NCBI GenBank assembly: GCA_024509875.1
Contig: JAMPIV010018771.1
Coordinates: 584,501 to 648,500, forward strand
Reading direction: 5' to 3'
DNA length: 64,000 nucleotides
Source of the DNA: Oreohelix idahoensis
Lineage: Eukaryota > Mollusca > Gastropoda > Stylommatophora > Oreohelicidae
Each line of letters opens with the position of its first letter. Within the stretch, counting starts at the first letter, position 1. The position numbers were made by a program, and so were the translations under genes. Shown piece after piece: positions 1-13,315 of this stretch. The notes under the pieces were generated by a model. It saw only the letters and a program-made list of their open reading frames with translations. It was not told the DNA's origin and did no database searches.

Positions 1-76
1 CAAATATAAAAGACATTGTGGTCTGGTTTTTAAGCACTAACTTGTGTTTTAATCCATGCATTTAAGCTGTTATGTT

Positions 77-150
77 CGAGTGTGTTCCCGTGTGTTCGGT
101 GTGTTCACGTATGTTCACGTGTGTTCGCGTGTGTTCGCGTATGTTTGCGT
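77..150. repeat. Short minisatellite, about 10-bp unit
   Basis: Roughly seven imperfect copies of a ten-base unit resembling GTGTGTTCGC, with variants such as GTATGTTCAC. No coding capacity is evident. It lies just 5' of a LINE remnant. Confidence 0.6.
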
Positions 151-329
151 CCAGAAAGGGCAATAGTTCTCCTGTTTAGGTCTCCGTTTAAAGGAAAGAC
201 AACGTGAAAAGTTCTAAACGTATCTTTATCTAGTGTCGTGTGTGCCATATGAATTCAGTGAATAAGAGAGGATAGATAATGAAGAACATGTACTGACAAC
301 AAACAGCAGGTGTAAGAATTAGCAGCCAA

Positions 330-1065
330 ATAGGAACGTTTCAGCAAGTAAAACAGGGTGCCAGGCAGGGATGTGTTAAATCTGTGCAGTGAAAATATAA
401 TGAGATCCCTAGAGGACATGCCAGGAATATCATTTGGCGAACATAATATAAACAACTTGAGATACGCTGATGATACAGTTTTAATAGCAAAATGTGAAAA
501 GGAGCTGCAGGAAATGGTTGATACAATAGTGACAGAAAAAGAAAATAAAGGCTTCAGCCGTAATAGCAAAAAGATAGAAGTAATGGTCGTCTCAAAGAAA
601 ATGGCTTCATCGGAATGTGCTATCAACGTAACTGGAACAGTTTCAAAACAGGTCAATAGATTCAAATACATGAGCACATTAATAACAACGCCACAGAGAT
701 GTGGTTTTACAGAAGAATGTTAAAAATACAATGAAAAGCCAGTAATGAGGATGTCCTGAAAGAGGCCAATGCGCAAAAGAAACTCATTTCACAAGAGTGA
801 AAGAAGCAATCCGCTTGGGGGGAAAGGGGGGGGGGGGGGGGGTTTTGATAAGATAAATGCTGGAATATATCGTAACAACAGGAAAGATTGCAGGAAAAAA
901 AAAGATAGAGGAAGACAAAGAGAGCAAATACTGGACATTTTGACATCGTGGTATGGAAGGAGGTCAACAACAGAATTGATAAATTGTATTGGAGACAGGA
1001 AGTTGTGGAGAGACATGACCTCCTACGGTAGTAGGCATGGTACTGGAAGAAGAAGAATATTATGA
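330..1065 (+). pseudogene. RTE-like LINE reverse transcriptase, 3' fragment
   Basis: This is the C-terminal part of a non-LTR retrotransposon reverse transcriptase. An RQGCV-like block near 363 precedes a frame break. The 121-codon ORF at 358-723 then contains the catalytic block LRYADDTVLIA (YADD) followed by a KKIEVMVVSKK stretch typical of LINE RTs. A further internal deletion joins this to ATEMWFYRRMLKIQ in another frame, with stops near 735 and 796. The tail of the 769-1065 ORF (KDRGRQREQILDILTSWYGRRS) is a recognisable LINE C-terminus ending in a GAAGAAGAA tract. A G-run at 831-842 has expanded inside it. The 5' half of the element is missing. It is a dead copy; the exact clade (RTE-like) is inferred from the motif style. 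Confidence 0.8.
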
Positions 1066-1318
1066 AGAAATCGTTCTCAACATGTGTGGTATATTAGAAT
1101 CGCGGATTGCATTTAACTGAATGTTTAGAAATAAAGTTGTTTGGTACGTGTAAATTATGAAAGTTAGTGACTTTTCATTATGTGGCACACCAGATGATAT
1201 GCTCATGTGACCGAAAAACAAAAATTAATTAAAAATTAAGACAAGCAAAATAATTGTTAAAGCTAGAAAAGTCAGACTGCTTCGATCCAGTATGGACTTA
1301 GATTCTTTTGAAATTCTG

Positions 1319-1437
1319 AATAAGCTATGGTGTAGTGTAATAAGCTCTGGTGTAGTGTAATAAGCTGTGGTGTAGTGTAATAAGCTCTGGTGTAGTGTAA
1401 TAAGCTGTGGTGTAGTGTAATAAGCTCTGGTGTGGTT
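1319..1437. repeat. 20-bp minisatellite, six copies
   Basis: Six head-to-tail copies of AATAAGCTCTGGTGTAGTGT. The eighth base of the repeat alternates between A, C and G (CTATGG, CTCTGG, CTGTGG). The last copy decays into LINE tail sequence. Both minus-strand ORFs across it are an artefact of the repetition. Confidence 0.9.
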
Positions 1438-1590
1438 ATAAGAACACATGGAGAAGAGAACTGGAGATAGGCATGACGGGGATGAAGAAAACATGGAGAG
1501 ATCTTAAACTGATGGCACAAAACGTGGCATAAATTTGTTGAAGGCCTATGGTTCTTGAGGATCTGAAAGGTGATGCTGATGGTGATAGTT
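1438..1590 (+). pseudogene. LINE C-terminal tail fragment
   Basis: The frame reads TWRRELEIGMTGMKKTWRDL and then LMAQN, the usual endonuclease-RT LINE tail of the form GRP-NTWRRELE...TWKEL...AQNR. A stop follows at about 1528, after which a frameshifted KFVEGL-like end is visible. Related tails occur at 2700, 50440 and 58430. Non-functional. Confidence 0.7.
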
Positions 1591-1927
1591 GCAAGTATGC
1601 ATCACTACAGAAGCTATTCAGAAAAATGATGTGTATGATATTTCTAGGTATGCTACATATGTAATCTTCGCTTGTGAGTTTGTGGAGTGACCAAACATCA
1701 CATGTAAATTCAATGGTGAGCCAATTTTCATGGCTAGTTCGCAGACTGCCAATGCTTCACTTTAGTCAAGGTATGAATGCCAGTTTTTTTACGACCTTTG
1801 TTTCGGTTAGTAGAAACTCTATGAATCTTAAGACCGTATGTAACATCTGGTCAAGACTTGATCTATTACACATTACTCAAACAATTTAAATATTAATCAA
1901 ATGCATATTCACTGCAATTTGATGAGA

Positions 1928-1983
<56 letters not shown>

Positions 1984-2522
1984 ATTAGATAAATTATCGA
2001 TATGTCAGTGATGCAAACTTGCAAATATGTTTGATTCTACAAGTGCATCACCACATCATGGACAAAATCTTTAGCTGATTATCAATTCATCAATAAATTT
2101 CAACTGTTTCGCATGTTCAGACTGAACATTGGGTCTAGTTGAGTCTTCACTGAAAATGTACATCAGATGTCAACTGTTCTTTACACGTGCATTATTCTAG
2201 CATTGCACACAACCAACAAATCATCACTTCACTAAACAATGTGCACGACATTTCTTAATAACGTAAGGATGGTCTAAATCTGATCACTGGTCATGGGCAG
2301 CAACGACATTCGAACGTTTTACGATAAAATTCAGATTTTCACCTAGAGGGACATAAACCTTATGTAGATTTGTAGAACTAATTGTAGTTGACAAGATCTA
2401 CTGTGCAAAAAACAGTAAATACCAACTGCCCTCGTTCCGTATTCTGAATTGAAACGACAATCGGCCTCAAGACACTTTAGATATATCAACCCACCCTTTA
2501 GATAAACAGCCTAGCTGACAGG
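1591..2522. other. No supported gene; contains a (GA)n tract
   Basis: AT-rich DNA with only short random ORFs. The one clear structure is an interrupted GA microsatellite at about 1923-1982. I recognise no mobile element in the rest. Confidence 0.6.
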
Positions 2523-2690
2523 GAGGTTAGTGTGATTCGCTTCTGCAGCTAGGCAGCGGTGTCGTTCGGAAGGTCCTGGGTTCCATTCTCCGGTAAGCCA
2601 CTCACTTCTGTTGTCTAGTTTTATGCTTCTTTATTTCTCACGAGCGCCTGAAACATACATTTATGTGTGTAATGTTTATTTATTCACTCT
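2523..2690 (+). mobile_element. tRNA-derived SINE (family B), plus copy
   Basis: The stretch GGTCCTGGGTTCCATTC near 2572 resembles an RNA polymerase III B box with one substitution, preceded by a tRNA-like body. The downstream body (CACGAGCGCCTGAAACATAC) and the TTTATTTATTC tail match, in reverse, the copy at 21957-22165. Two independent copies in opposite orientation support a SINE family. The A box is weak. Confidence 0.7.
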
Positions 2691-2699
2691 TTAGATTCT

Positions 2700-2895
2700 G
2701 CAAGGATTCCAACCTACCGGTGCTGAACAATCCCTTGTTCTGGAATCCCCATGGTAGGAGAGGTAGAGGAGGACCATAGAACACATGGAAAAACCTTGAG
2801 ATACTGCGACGGGACAAGAAGACTTGATATAAGTTTGAAGGCGAACGCTTCTTTGTGAGTTGAACAGTGAAAGAAGAAGAAGAAGAAAGAAGTGC
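2700..2895 (+). pseudogene. LINE C-terminal tail fragment
   Basis: The frame reads FWNPHGRRGRGGP, a stop, then NTWKNLEILRRDKK, a decayed version of the WNPQGKRKRGRP-NTWRR tail of endonuclease-RT LINEs. It ends in a GAAGAAGAAGAAG tract. Only the last part of the protein is represented. Confidence 0.7.
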
Positions 2896-2957
2896 TAAAC
2901 AAACATTGTCATCCATCGCTGTGTTAACAATCGCAAGGGAGGTTCACTTTACACTTC

Positions 2958-3733
2958 TGATCCAGTGCACAAAGTGAGGCCTGACATACTGGCGTGGAAT
3001 ACTACTTGCAGGTTTCTGCCATCCGTTGATCCAGTGCACAAAGTGAAGCCTGACATACTGGTGTGTTATATTACTTGCAGGTTTTTGCCATCTTTCGATT
3101 CAGTACACAAAGTGAGGCCTGACATACTGGCGTGTAATATTACTTGCAGTTTTTTGTCATCATTCAATCCAGTGCACAAAGTGAGGCCTGACATACTGCC
3201 GTGTTATATTACTTGCAGGTTTTTTCCATCCTTCGATCCAGTGCACAAAATGAGGCCTGACATACTGGCGTGTAATATTACTTGCAGGTTTTTGTCATCA
3301 TTCGATCCAGTGCACAAAGTGAGGCCTGAGGCCTGACACACTGCCGTGTTATATTACTTGCAGGTTTTTGCCATCCTTCGATCCAGTGCACAAAGTGAGG
3401 CCTGACATACTGACGTGTAATATTACTTGCAGGTTTTTTGCCGTCCTTCGATCCAATGCACAAAGTGAGGCCTGACATACTGGCGTGCAATATTACTTGC
3501 AGGTTTTTGCCTTCCTTCGATCTAGTGCACAAAGTGAGGCCTGACATACTGGCGTATTATATTACTTGCAGGTTTTTGTCATCATTCGATCCATTGCACA
3601 AAGTGAGGACTGACATACTGGCGTGTTATATTACGTACAGGTTTTTGCAATCCTTCGATCCATTGAACAAATTGAGGCCTGACATACTGTCGTGTTATAT
3701 TACTTACAGGTTTTTGCCATCCTTCGATCCAAA
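2958..3733. repeat. 69-bp minisatellite, about 11 copies
   Basis: The unit begins GATCCAGTGCACAAAGTGAG and ends GTTTTTGCCATCCTTC, about 69 bases long, and repeats about eleven times with scattered substitutions. One copy near 3320 has an extra GAGGCCT. Because 69 is a multiple of three, plus-strand ORFs of 123 and 173 codons stay open as a 23-residue repeat (DPVHKVRPDILAC...), and the minus strand is open too. I see no start context, signal peptide or flanking gene, so I treat the ORFs as by-products. Confidence 0.9.
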
Positions 3734-3735
3734 TT

Positions 3736-5362
3736 GTCCTAGGCGTTTGTGTTTTCCTGCCATCACAGGTGTCAATACCTTGTCGAGGTATGGCGGCTTG
3801 CGTACCATGATCATCCCCAGAGCTATGCCAGAGGGAGTTTTACTCCTGGAAGGTTCTATCAAGCTGGACAGGTTTTCGCGGGCAGGGGTTAGACTGGCAG
3901 ACACCCTGGTCCTCCAGGTTGGGGGTTTTAGCATAGGGCTGACACCCCTGTCTATGTAAAAAGAAACGAATTTACGGAAACGACAACAAATGAACAAACT
4001 TTGCTGCGGGACGGACATCCGGAGTCTGAGGCTCGTATGACTGTCAGTGGTGAAGGCCGAAAGGAAGCCACTGACACGAGAACGGACGTCCTGGCCGCAA
4101 AACGTGAAACAAGAATAGGATTTTGGAATGTCAGGACAATGAACTAGACGGGAAAACTAATACAGGTCACAGCGGAAATGAGAAACTATAGATTACACAG
4201 TCTAGGGATAAGCGAGCGCAGATGGACAGGGACAGGAAAAAGTTAAACAGCAACAGGAGAAACAGTACTTTACTCTGGCAGAGAGGATGGACAGCACAAT
4301 GAAGGTGTAGCCATTATTCTACAGAAAGGAATAGAAAGGTCACTGGAATGGAAACCCATCGGCAACAGACTGATAAGAATAAGATTGAGAGGGAGATTCA
4401 CCAACACTACAATAATACAATGCTATGCACCAACAAATGACAGCGACGAAGAGGTCAGGGACTAATTCTATCAACAACTGCAAAAAGAAATGGAAGACAC
4501 ACCTAGATACGATCTTATCGTAGTAATGGGAGACCTCAATGCGAAAGTTGGAACACACAATACATAAAATGAAAGAGTAATGGGGAAATGCGGTAGCGGA
4601 ACAACAAACGAAAATGAGGATAAATTAATAAGTTTCTGTAGCATTAACAACCTGGTCATTGGAGGAACACTTTTCCCACACACAGAAATTCACAAATTAA
4701 CTTGGGAATCACCAAATGGCCGGGACAGAAACCAGATAGACCACTTCATGATTAATGGTAGATGGAGACATGCATTACAAGATGTGAAGGTAAGAAGAGG
4801 TGCAGATGTGGGAAGTGACCACCATTTAGTCGTAGCAAAACTGAAGGTGAAAATCAGAACTGCTGGACCAACTGTAACTACACAGAAAAGGTTTGACATC
4901 AGCAAATTGAAGGACCCCATTACCAGAAAAGCTTTTGCGGCTGATATAAAGAAACGATATCAAATTGCCAAAGTCAGGAAAAGACATCGTCTGATGATAT
5001 AGACCAGAAATTCAACACCATTTCAACAATATATAAGGAAAGCAGCAAATCCTGCCTGGGATTCCAGGAAAGGAAAAAGCAAGACTGGATAACACCAGAA
5101 ACATTAAACACCATAACGATGAGAAAGAAAATGAAAAGAAAGAAAACAGAAGCGAAGTCCCCCAGGTTAAAGCAACTATATAGCGAACAGTACAGTCAGC
5201 TGGACAAGGAAGTTAAACGCTAAACCCGAGCCAACAAAAGGAATTTCCTAGATGATCTTGCAAGACAGGCAGAAGAGGCAGCACTGAGAAATGAACAAAG
5301 CACAGTATACAAAATAACTAAAATCATCAGCGGAAAACGAGTTGCAAACAATATTACATTAG
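3736..5362 (+). pseudogene. RTE-like LINE, 5' leader and endonuclease
   Basis: This is the 5' part of a LINE whose remainder lies at 7768-8303 and 10503-11324. The leader is followed from about 4105 by an AP-type endonuclease/exonuclease/phosphatase domain: RIGFWNVRTMN, then VVMGDLNAKVG near 4525, NQIDHFMINGRWRHAL near 4735 and SDHHLVVAKLKVK near 4815. These correspond to the metal-binding and catalytic Asn, Asp and His blocks of LINE endonucleases that nick target DNA for target-primed reverse transcription. In-frame stops occur near 4145, 4243, 4462 and 4565; a 140-codon ORF at 4580-5002 is open. The reading runs on to 5362, where an LTR-type element interrupts it. The last five bases, ATTAG, are the target duplication. 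Confidence 0.85.
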
Positions 5363-7767
5363 TGTGACGAAATGGACGACCTCTTTGCGATCTTTGGTTC
5401 TCTCCGGCAGTATCGGTACATTTGTGGTACTGATTTTTATTATGTGCTGTCAATTATCGCACTTTTGTTTCTCTCTTTCTTTCTTTCCTCGTTATTTTTC
5501 TGCTAAGTGGCAGATATTTGATTTTATCAAATCACCCTGTAGGGGATAAATATCACATTAGCAAGGAGCGGCTGATATGATACATCACATTTGCTTGGCG
5601 CTTCCTAGATTTGTTGGTTATAGGCGCGGCAGACTAACACGTACATCGGCCAGCGCTATCGGCTTAATCACCGATAAGACACGGAGTTTGCGTACTCATA
5701 CGACAGATAACGAGATTACTGTCTGTGTGACACATGTGGGCAGACAAATGTGATATAATCGCTTCCGGTCACTTGGTTAAAAGTAATCATGGAGTTATTA
5801 CATTTTAGACCATATGAGTCTACAAATGTGTTTGTGAGAGTATATGCAAGGCATCAGATGTCCATATATGGTAATACGTGACCTTTGCAGGCACGCACCG
5901 TATTTCACGTGGGACTATTTTGAAATAGTACACCCTGTCTGCATGATTTGAAATGATTGGATCTTTCTGATTAAATTCATAGCAAACGAACGCTTGGGAA
6001 GATAGGAATATAGTCTGACCATTTCGCAGTTTTATTTCACTCTGACTTTCACGCTCGCCAAGACAACATCAGACCTCGCCACAGTGAAGACTAGATTCAT
6101 AATTCCTTTTTGCTAACCGGACTTTTTATTGGAGAACCAGATAAGACTTATAAAGCACAGGAACTCTCTAAATTTTAATACGGAACCCCGGGATTAGGAA
6201 ACTGAAGAAACACGGAGTCAGAGGGGAATCTATTGTAAAATTAAAGACATCGCAGACGCTTGTAAGAGAACGATTCGTCTCTTTCATTCATGTGAGAAAA
6301 AAAGTCTGTAGCCAAGATTGGCGTAAGTAGTGCATTTTCATTCTGTTTTATTACTAACATGTGAACTAACATATATCTATATATATATTACCATGTGAAG
6401 TTTAATATGTGAAACTCGCTATTGGATGTCAAAGTCATTTGAGGCTGGCAACCTCAGCGTATAGAGTGATGATTCATGAACCACCACTGCACGTGCTGGT
6501 GATTGCTTTATTGATAGTTTCGTAAAGAGAACTAAAAGCAAAAAGTAGTTCCAGGTTCCCTATGGAGCAGGGAGGGAAAGATGAAAAGAAATGATGTACA
6601 TTCTAAGAATAATACTTACATTTTCAAAGCAGTGTAAATGTCCCTATAAACATATTCACTTCAACATTGATGTAAGTTTTCAAGCTTTAAACCAGTGTAA
6701 ATATAAATGAAACATAAATGAATTTATATTGTGAACACTTTTCAACCAGTGGAGATGTAAAAGGTAAAACATATTATATCTGTACGTTTAACCTTTTCAT
6801 TTAAATGTAATGTAAAACTAAAGCTATTCAGTTTAAATGTAAAGGAAGTTTTATCCCGAGTGATTAAATGTAATTCTCATCGAGGATAAATTCTGATAGC
6901 GGATGGTAGAATAGAAGAGGGGGGCACATAACTGTGTCGGAAAACGCCATACTCAGAAGAGCGTTTCGCTTCTATTTCTATTACCAGTTATTGGTGGTAC
7001 CAGCAGAAAGTACTATCTCTGGAAACAAATGAAGGTAGAAGTTGACTGAAGTTGTGCGAGACGCCATCATAAGAGGGTCTTATAGACAGACGCAGAACCA
7101 ACTTGGCAGTTACTCTTTGACGTTCTGGGAACGTGCGGCGCCTGAACTTTGACCCGAGACGAGCGAGAGCAGAGTGAAAGAAACTAACCCAGCGGGAGAA
7201 GAAACTATCATTGGCAGCTAAGTGAAAATATCCGCTGCCAAAAGTGACCTCCTTTATTCAGTTAAATCCAATTCAAGTGATGAAATCCTTTTCATAACTA
7301 TTCAAATTATTTCTTTTAAACTGTTAAACGTAATGTGATTATTAAATTTTGTTATTTGTAATTTTACAAATTTAACTTCGATTCAATCCTGTTAAATGTA
7401 CTACATGTTTGTCTCAAAGTTACTAAACACACACTCTAAACAGAGCTATATATTATAATAATAATTCCACTGATTAACTCAGCGGTGAGGGCTTAACGAG
7501 CTAGAATAAACCATTGCTAAATTCTTCATAAAAGGTGTAGGCAGATTACAGAATTAACGTGCTCTGCAACAGCCAGCATTGTCTTCGCTTATCTGAATAT
7601 CTTGTGAAGACTCCCATGTGATAGAAGCTTTACTACTCTTCTATATACATTTCTGCCAAGAGTAATCTTGTGTAACGACAGACTCCATTGAAGCCTATAA
7701 TAGATACTCTTGAGTTTTGGCCACTGTTGGAACACTACTGCAAAGCAGAGGAGTCAATACCGTCACA
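5363..7767. mobile_element. Probable solo LTR inserted in the LINE (ATTAG duplication)
   Basis: The 2405-bp insert begins TGTGACG and ends CGTCACA, a perfect 7-bp inverted terminus of the TG...CA type, and is flanked by ATTAG at 5358-5362 and 7768-7772. The LINE protein resumes directly after the right duplication. There is no gag or pol ORF inside, so it is best read as a long solo LTR or a non-autonomous LTR element. A diverged relative lies at 56516-58320 in the same orientation. The parent family is not present in the window, and neither LTR of the 38.4-47.7 kb element looks like it. Confidence 0.8.
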
Positions 7768-8303
7768 ATTAGTAAGAGATAAGCAAGGAAATCTCATCAC
7801 GACAGCAAAGGGACAGGAAACAAGATGGGCAGAACATTTCAAAGATACTCTGAACAAGGAACCACCAAGTAGACCACAAACTGAGGAAAAAACAAGCAGG
7901 ATCTATAAAGAACAGAAGATGTGCAGATCATATATTTACCCTCAGGAACATTACAGAGCAGTGCTCAGAATGGCAAAGACAGCTGTACATTAATTTCGTT
8001 GATTTTGAAAAGGCTTTTGACAGTATACATAGGGACAGTCTATGGAAAATACTGAGGGCTTATGGAATTCCAAGCTGCATAGTGTCAATCATAAAAAGCC
8101 TCTATGCCAACTTTACGTGTAGTGTTGGGCAGAGCAACCTAACCTTTGAGGTGACAACAGGAGTGCGACAGGGATGCCCCTTATCAACCACTCTATTTTT
8201 AACAGTCATAGATTGGGTGATGCGACAGACAACAGAGGGCAGTCCAAGAGGAATAAGATGGACTACGTTTTCTACATTGGAAGATCTGGAATATGCAGAT
8301 GAC
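7768..8303 (+). pseudogene. RTE-like LINE, reverse transcriptase part
   Basis: This continues the LINE from 5362 (LVRDKQGNLITTAKGQETRW...). Near 7925 a deletion removes the first RT motifs and joins directly to FTLRNITEQCSEWQRQLYI (frame of 7940 onward). That is followed by NFVDFEKAFDSIHRDSLW (RT motif A region), then TTGVRQGCPLS and LEDLEYADD at 8284-8303 (catalytic YADD). Frameshifts separate 7688-7993 from the 8082 ORF. At 8303 a second LTR-type element interrupts the gene exactly after the YADD block. The missing motifs make this copy non-autonomous regardless of the later insertions. Confidence 0.85.
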
Positions 8304-10502
<2,199 letters not shown>

Positions 10503-11324
10503 ATGACATTACACTACTAGCACATTCACATCAACACATCCAGGAAAAAACGGGTAGACTGTATAAGTATAGCCAGTAGGTGGGCCTGAACATCAATCTA
10601 AAGAAGACAGAGGTCATGACACTCAATGTGAGCAGCCCCGAGCCCATAACAGTAAGGAATCAACAACTGGAACAGGCAGACACCTTCATAAAAATAGGAT
10701 GCATAGTAACGCCAGATGGCGGAGCAAGCAAAGACATCAACAACTGAATGAACAAAGCAAGAACAGCCTTTTTTAGTCTAAACAACATCTGGAAGTCCTC
10801 TCAGTACAGCACAAGCACAAAATTAAGATTATATCAGAGCTGTGTGCTTTCTGTGCTTCTCTATGGTGCGGAATGCTGGAGAGTAACAGAGAAGGAAATG
10901 TCGAAATTGTCCTCTTTTCACACAACCTGTCTAAGAAAAATTCTCCGAATCTTTTGGCCGAATACCATCACCCACCAAGATCTGCTTACTCGAAGCAAGC
11001 AAGAGGACATGCACACCATCATAGCTGGCAGACGCTGGAGTTGGGTTGGCCATGTCCTCAGAAGAGACCCCGATGCCATCACAAGAAAAGGTATGCTATG
11101 GACTCCTGAAGGAAAACGAAAGAGAGGCCGACCAAAACAACTTGGCGGAGGACTATGGAGGCTGAGTTGCAAAGAACGAAACAGAGTTGGGGCACTGTAC
11201 GAAGGACGGCCACCGACCGAGCAAAGTGGAATCAATTTGTTGCTGCCCTACAAGACGCCACCAGGCGTGATGGCCACTGACTGCTTCGACGGTCGGCGGC
11301 TAAGGATCAAAGAAGAAGAAGAAG
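10503..11324 (+). pseudogene. RTE-like LINE, C-terminal part and 3' end
   Basis: This is the third segment of the LINE starting at 3736. After the ATGAC duplication the RT palm continues with GLNINLKKTEVMTLN, then a stop at about 10746 and the open 10748-11386 frame: AFFSLNNIWKSS, LRLYQSCVLSVLLYGAECW, RRWSWVGHVLRRDPDAITRK and EGKRKRGRPKQ. These are the conserved thumb/C-terminal blocks of endonuclease-RT LINEs. The element ends in an AAAGAAGAAGAAGAAG tract at 11309-11324, a typical RTE-style simple-repeat 3' end. Adding the three segments gives about 3.0 kb. Confidence 0.85.
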
Positions 11325-11732
11325 TTTGTGTTTTCCTCAGTAGTTCATCAAACGTTACTATGCACATGCTGCTGGGTTATCGTTAAAGATGACTGGTTGT
11401 ATGAGGAATGCGGTATATCTTTGCAGTTACAGAAATTAACTCTTAAACGACGATAGGCCAGTACTCAAGGGCGATACTCCAAAGCGCTCGTGATGGAAGA
11501 TCAGTTGTCGTGGGGCTGTATATTTCAACTAAGCTGTTGTTTCTGTTTGTCCCGGTTTTAGATTTTACTAATCCACATTCCGTTTCCTTTACAACTATGT
11601 ATAACATTAAAATACTTTTTTTTTAACGCGAAAGAACCAACACGTTTAAGTAATACAACTATATGAAAACTGAAAAGAACAGAACATTCCTTGTGTCAAA
11701 CGTAGGAAAACCACCACGTTCTTTAAGAGTTG
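11325..11732. other. No supported gene
   Basis: Unassigned AT-rich sequence between the LINE 3' end and the GTA repeat. Only chance ORFs. Confidence 0.5.
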
Positions 11733-11762
11733 TAGTAGTAGTAATAATAATAATAATAATAA

Positions 11763-11838
<76 letters not shown>
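11733..11838. repeat. (GTA)n / (ATA)n trinucleotide array
   Basis: GTA repeats, then ATA repeats, then about 27 GTA repeats. Long translated valine or threonine tracts on the two strands are artefacts of the repeat. Confidence 0.97.
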
Positions 11839-11839
11839 T

Positions 11840-12290
11840 CCTTCAGTCATAAATGACTATGGGAATACGCCCCCAGCTTTTTTTGTTTTCCTGATGTTTT
11901 TTTTTCCTGATGTTCCTTTAGGCGTGTTCTATTCTCTTCTGCTTGTTGAGAGCTTTTTTCCGCCCAATCTGAGGTGGCGCCGTAGGTATCATCGTCACTT
12001 GATGCAATCAATAGCTTCATTCTCCCAGGTTAATCGATTTATAACCAGTGCCTTCGTGTCTTTTTTTGCTTACATCTTTGAATCTCAGCTGCGGTAGCCC
12101 GTCTGTTCATTTGCCCTCAGCCAGCTGTCCATAGAAGATGTCTTTAGGGATTCGACCATCTGCCATGCGGCGGACATGTCTAAGCAGTGCATAATGCTTT
12201 CAAGGCCAGCACGTGACAGCACCACGACATTTGTCATTAGTTTGTCCTTCCACGAAGCATTAAGAGTAAGCAAGTAATAAGTGACGACTA
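11840..12290 (-). pseudogene. LINE C-terminal region, minus strand
   Basis: The minus-strand frame at 12085-12273 reads NASWKDKLMTNVVVLSRAGL, a decayed form of the IRWQDKVPDTEVLERAGL-type block of endonuclease-RT LINE C-termini. The same DNA block, with matching landmarks (CAGTCATAAATGACTATGGG, CTCAGCTGCGGTAG, TTTGTCCTTCCACGAA), recurs at 37385-38005 in the same orientation. The two are therefore independent copies of one LINE family. Many stops and frameshifts. Confidence 0.75.
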
Positions 12291-12342
12291 ATTTCTTCTT
12301 CTTCTTCTTTTTCTTCTTCTGCTTCTTCTTCTTCGTACACTT

Positions 12343-12600
12343 TCAGACGTCTACTTGAATATGTTCAAATAAAGCAGTGGTCAGCTTGAGGTTGTTGGTA
12401 TCTCCATACAGCTTTTCCAGGAATGGTACTGGTGATGGCCATATGCGCTTTCTCTGTTCCTCATGTTGGGCATCTAGCAGCTGTTTAGCAGTCATGTTAT
12501 CGGTGCCACGGTCACACTCTTCGGTAGTTCCTAACTTCAAGCTTGTTGAGGAGGTGGTATCCCAATATGTTGTGGTCCGTGCCCAAGACAGACACACACC
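12343..12600 (-). pseudogene. LINE RNase H-type C-terminal tail, minus strand
   Basis: The minus-strand frame reads YWDTTSSTSLKLGTTEECD, RGTDNMTAKQLLDAQHEEQRKR and PSPVPFLEKLYGDTNNLKL. It aligns by eye with the plus-strand copy at 49858-50166 (FNKLKIGTTDECDCGTNKMT then AEHLLQRC). The conserved C-x-C-G and H-LL--C layout is the familiar tail of LINEs with a C-terminal RNase H-like region. Here the cysteine positions have decayed. Confidence 0.75.
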
Positions 12601-13196
12601 TCTTACCTTGCAGACCGGCTATGGACAGTCAAAGGCTAAGGACGGCGACACGCCAGAAATGCCTATTGAAATCCAGCGGCACTGGGCCACAAGCTTAACG
12701 AAACAATACAACGTACTTCGCTTAGTGATGAAGACGACTAATATGAGGTTGTGCATGAGGTTGCAAATCTCATCACATAAAACAAATGGCTAGTGGAATG
12801 ACAGCTGCCAGATAACATGGATTCTACGATGCAGGATTCCTACAAGTGGATTAGCAGCAGCGGTAGCTCCATGCTCCATATGGAGGGAAAAAGGAAATGA
12901 TGATGATGATGAAATAACCCCCCCCCCCACCCCACCGCCCCACCATAAAATACGATTGTAATAAAATAGCATAATAACTTTTAATTTTCGCAAGTTTGTG
13001 AAAATATCGCTCGGTTGTAACCCGGATATCCGGTATGGAAAAAAGGGGAAGTTAATCATAGTTCTGTTCTCTTTTAATTTAATAAGGAAACAGCTTAAGC
13101 AGAAAATGACCCGGTAAATGAAGGACACATGTTTAAATGTTGGAAGTAGAAAATGCTCGTATTCCTTCACAACAGTAACAGATCTATTGTAACCTT
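12601..13196. other. No supported gene; homopolymer C run
   Basis: Contains a GATGATGATGA stretch near 12898 and a C-rich run at 12918-12940. The long minus-strand ORF across 12790-13536 mainly mirrors the plus-strand gag and its repeats. The 5' end of the Gypsy element that follows is not recognisable here and is probably deleted. Confidence 0.5.
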
Positions 13197-13315
13197 CAAA
13201 AAGAGGCTGAGAATAAAAGACTTGAAAAAGAGGCTGAGAATAAAAGACTTGAAAAAGAGGCTGAAAATAAAAGACTTGAAAAAGAAGCTGAAAATGAAAG
13301 ACTTCAAAAAGAGGC
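13197..13315 (+). repeat. 27-bp coding tandem repeat in gag coiled coil
   Basis: About 4.4 copies of a 27-base unit (nine residues, EAENKRLEK) that encode a continuous charged coiled coil. It is the first recognisable sequence of this Gypsy element. The other Gypsy gags in the window have similarly charged but differently sized N-terminal coils (24902-25300, the minus-strand copy up to 45503, and 62880-63170). Confidence 0.9.

Noticed and set aside
11659..11850. Poly-Thr/Ile and poly-Val ORFs of 63-144 codons
   Set aside because: They translate the GTA/ATA trinucleotide array and have no other coding features.
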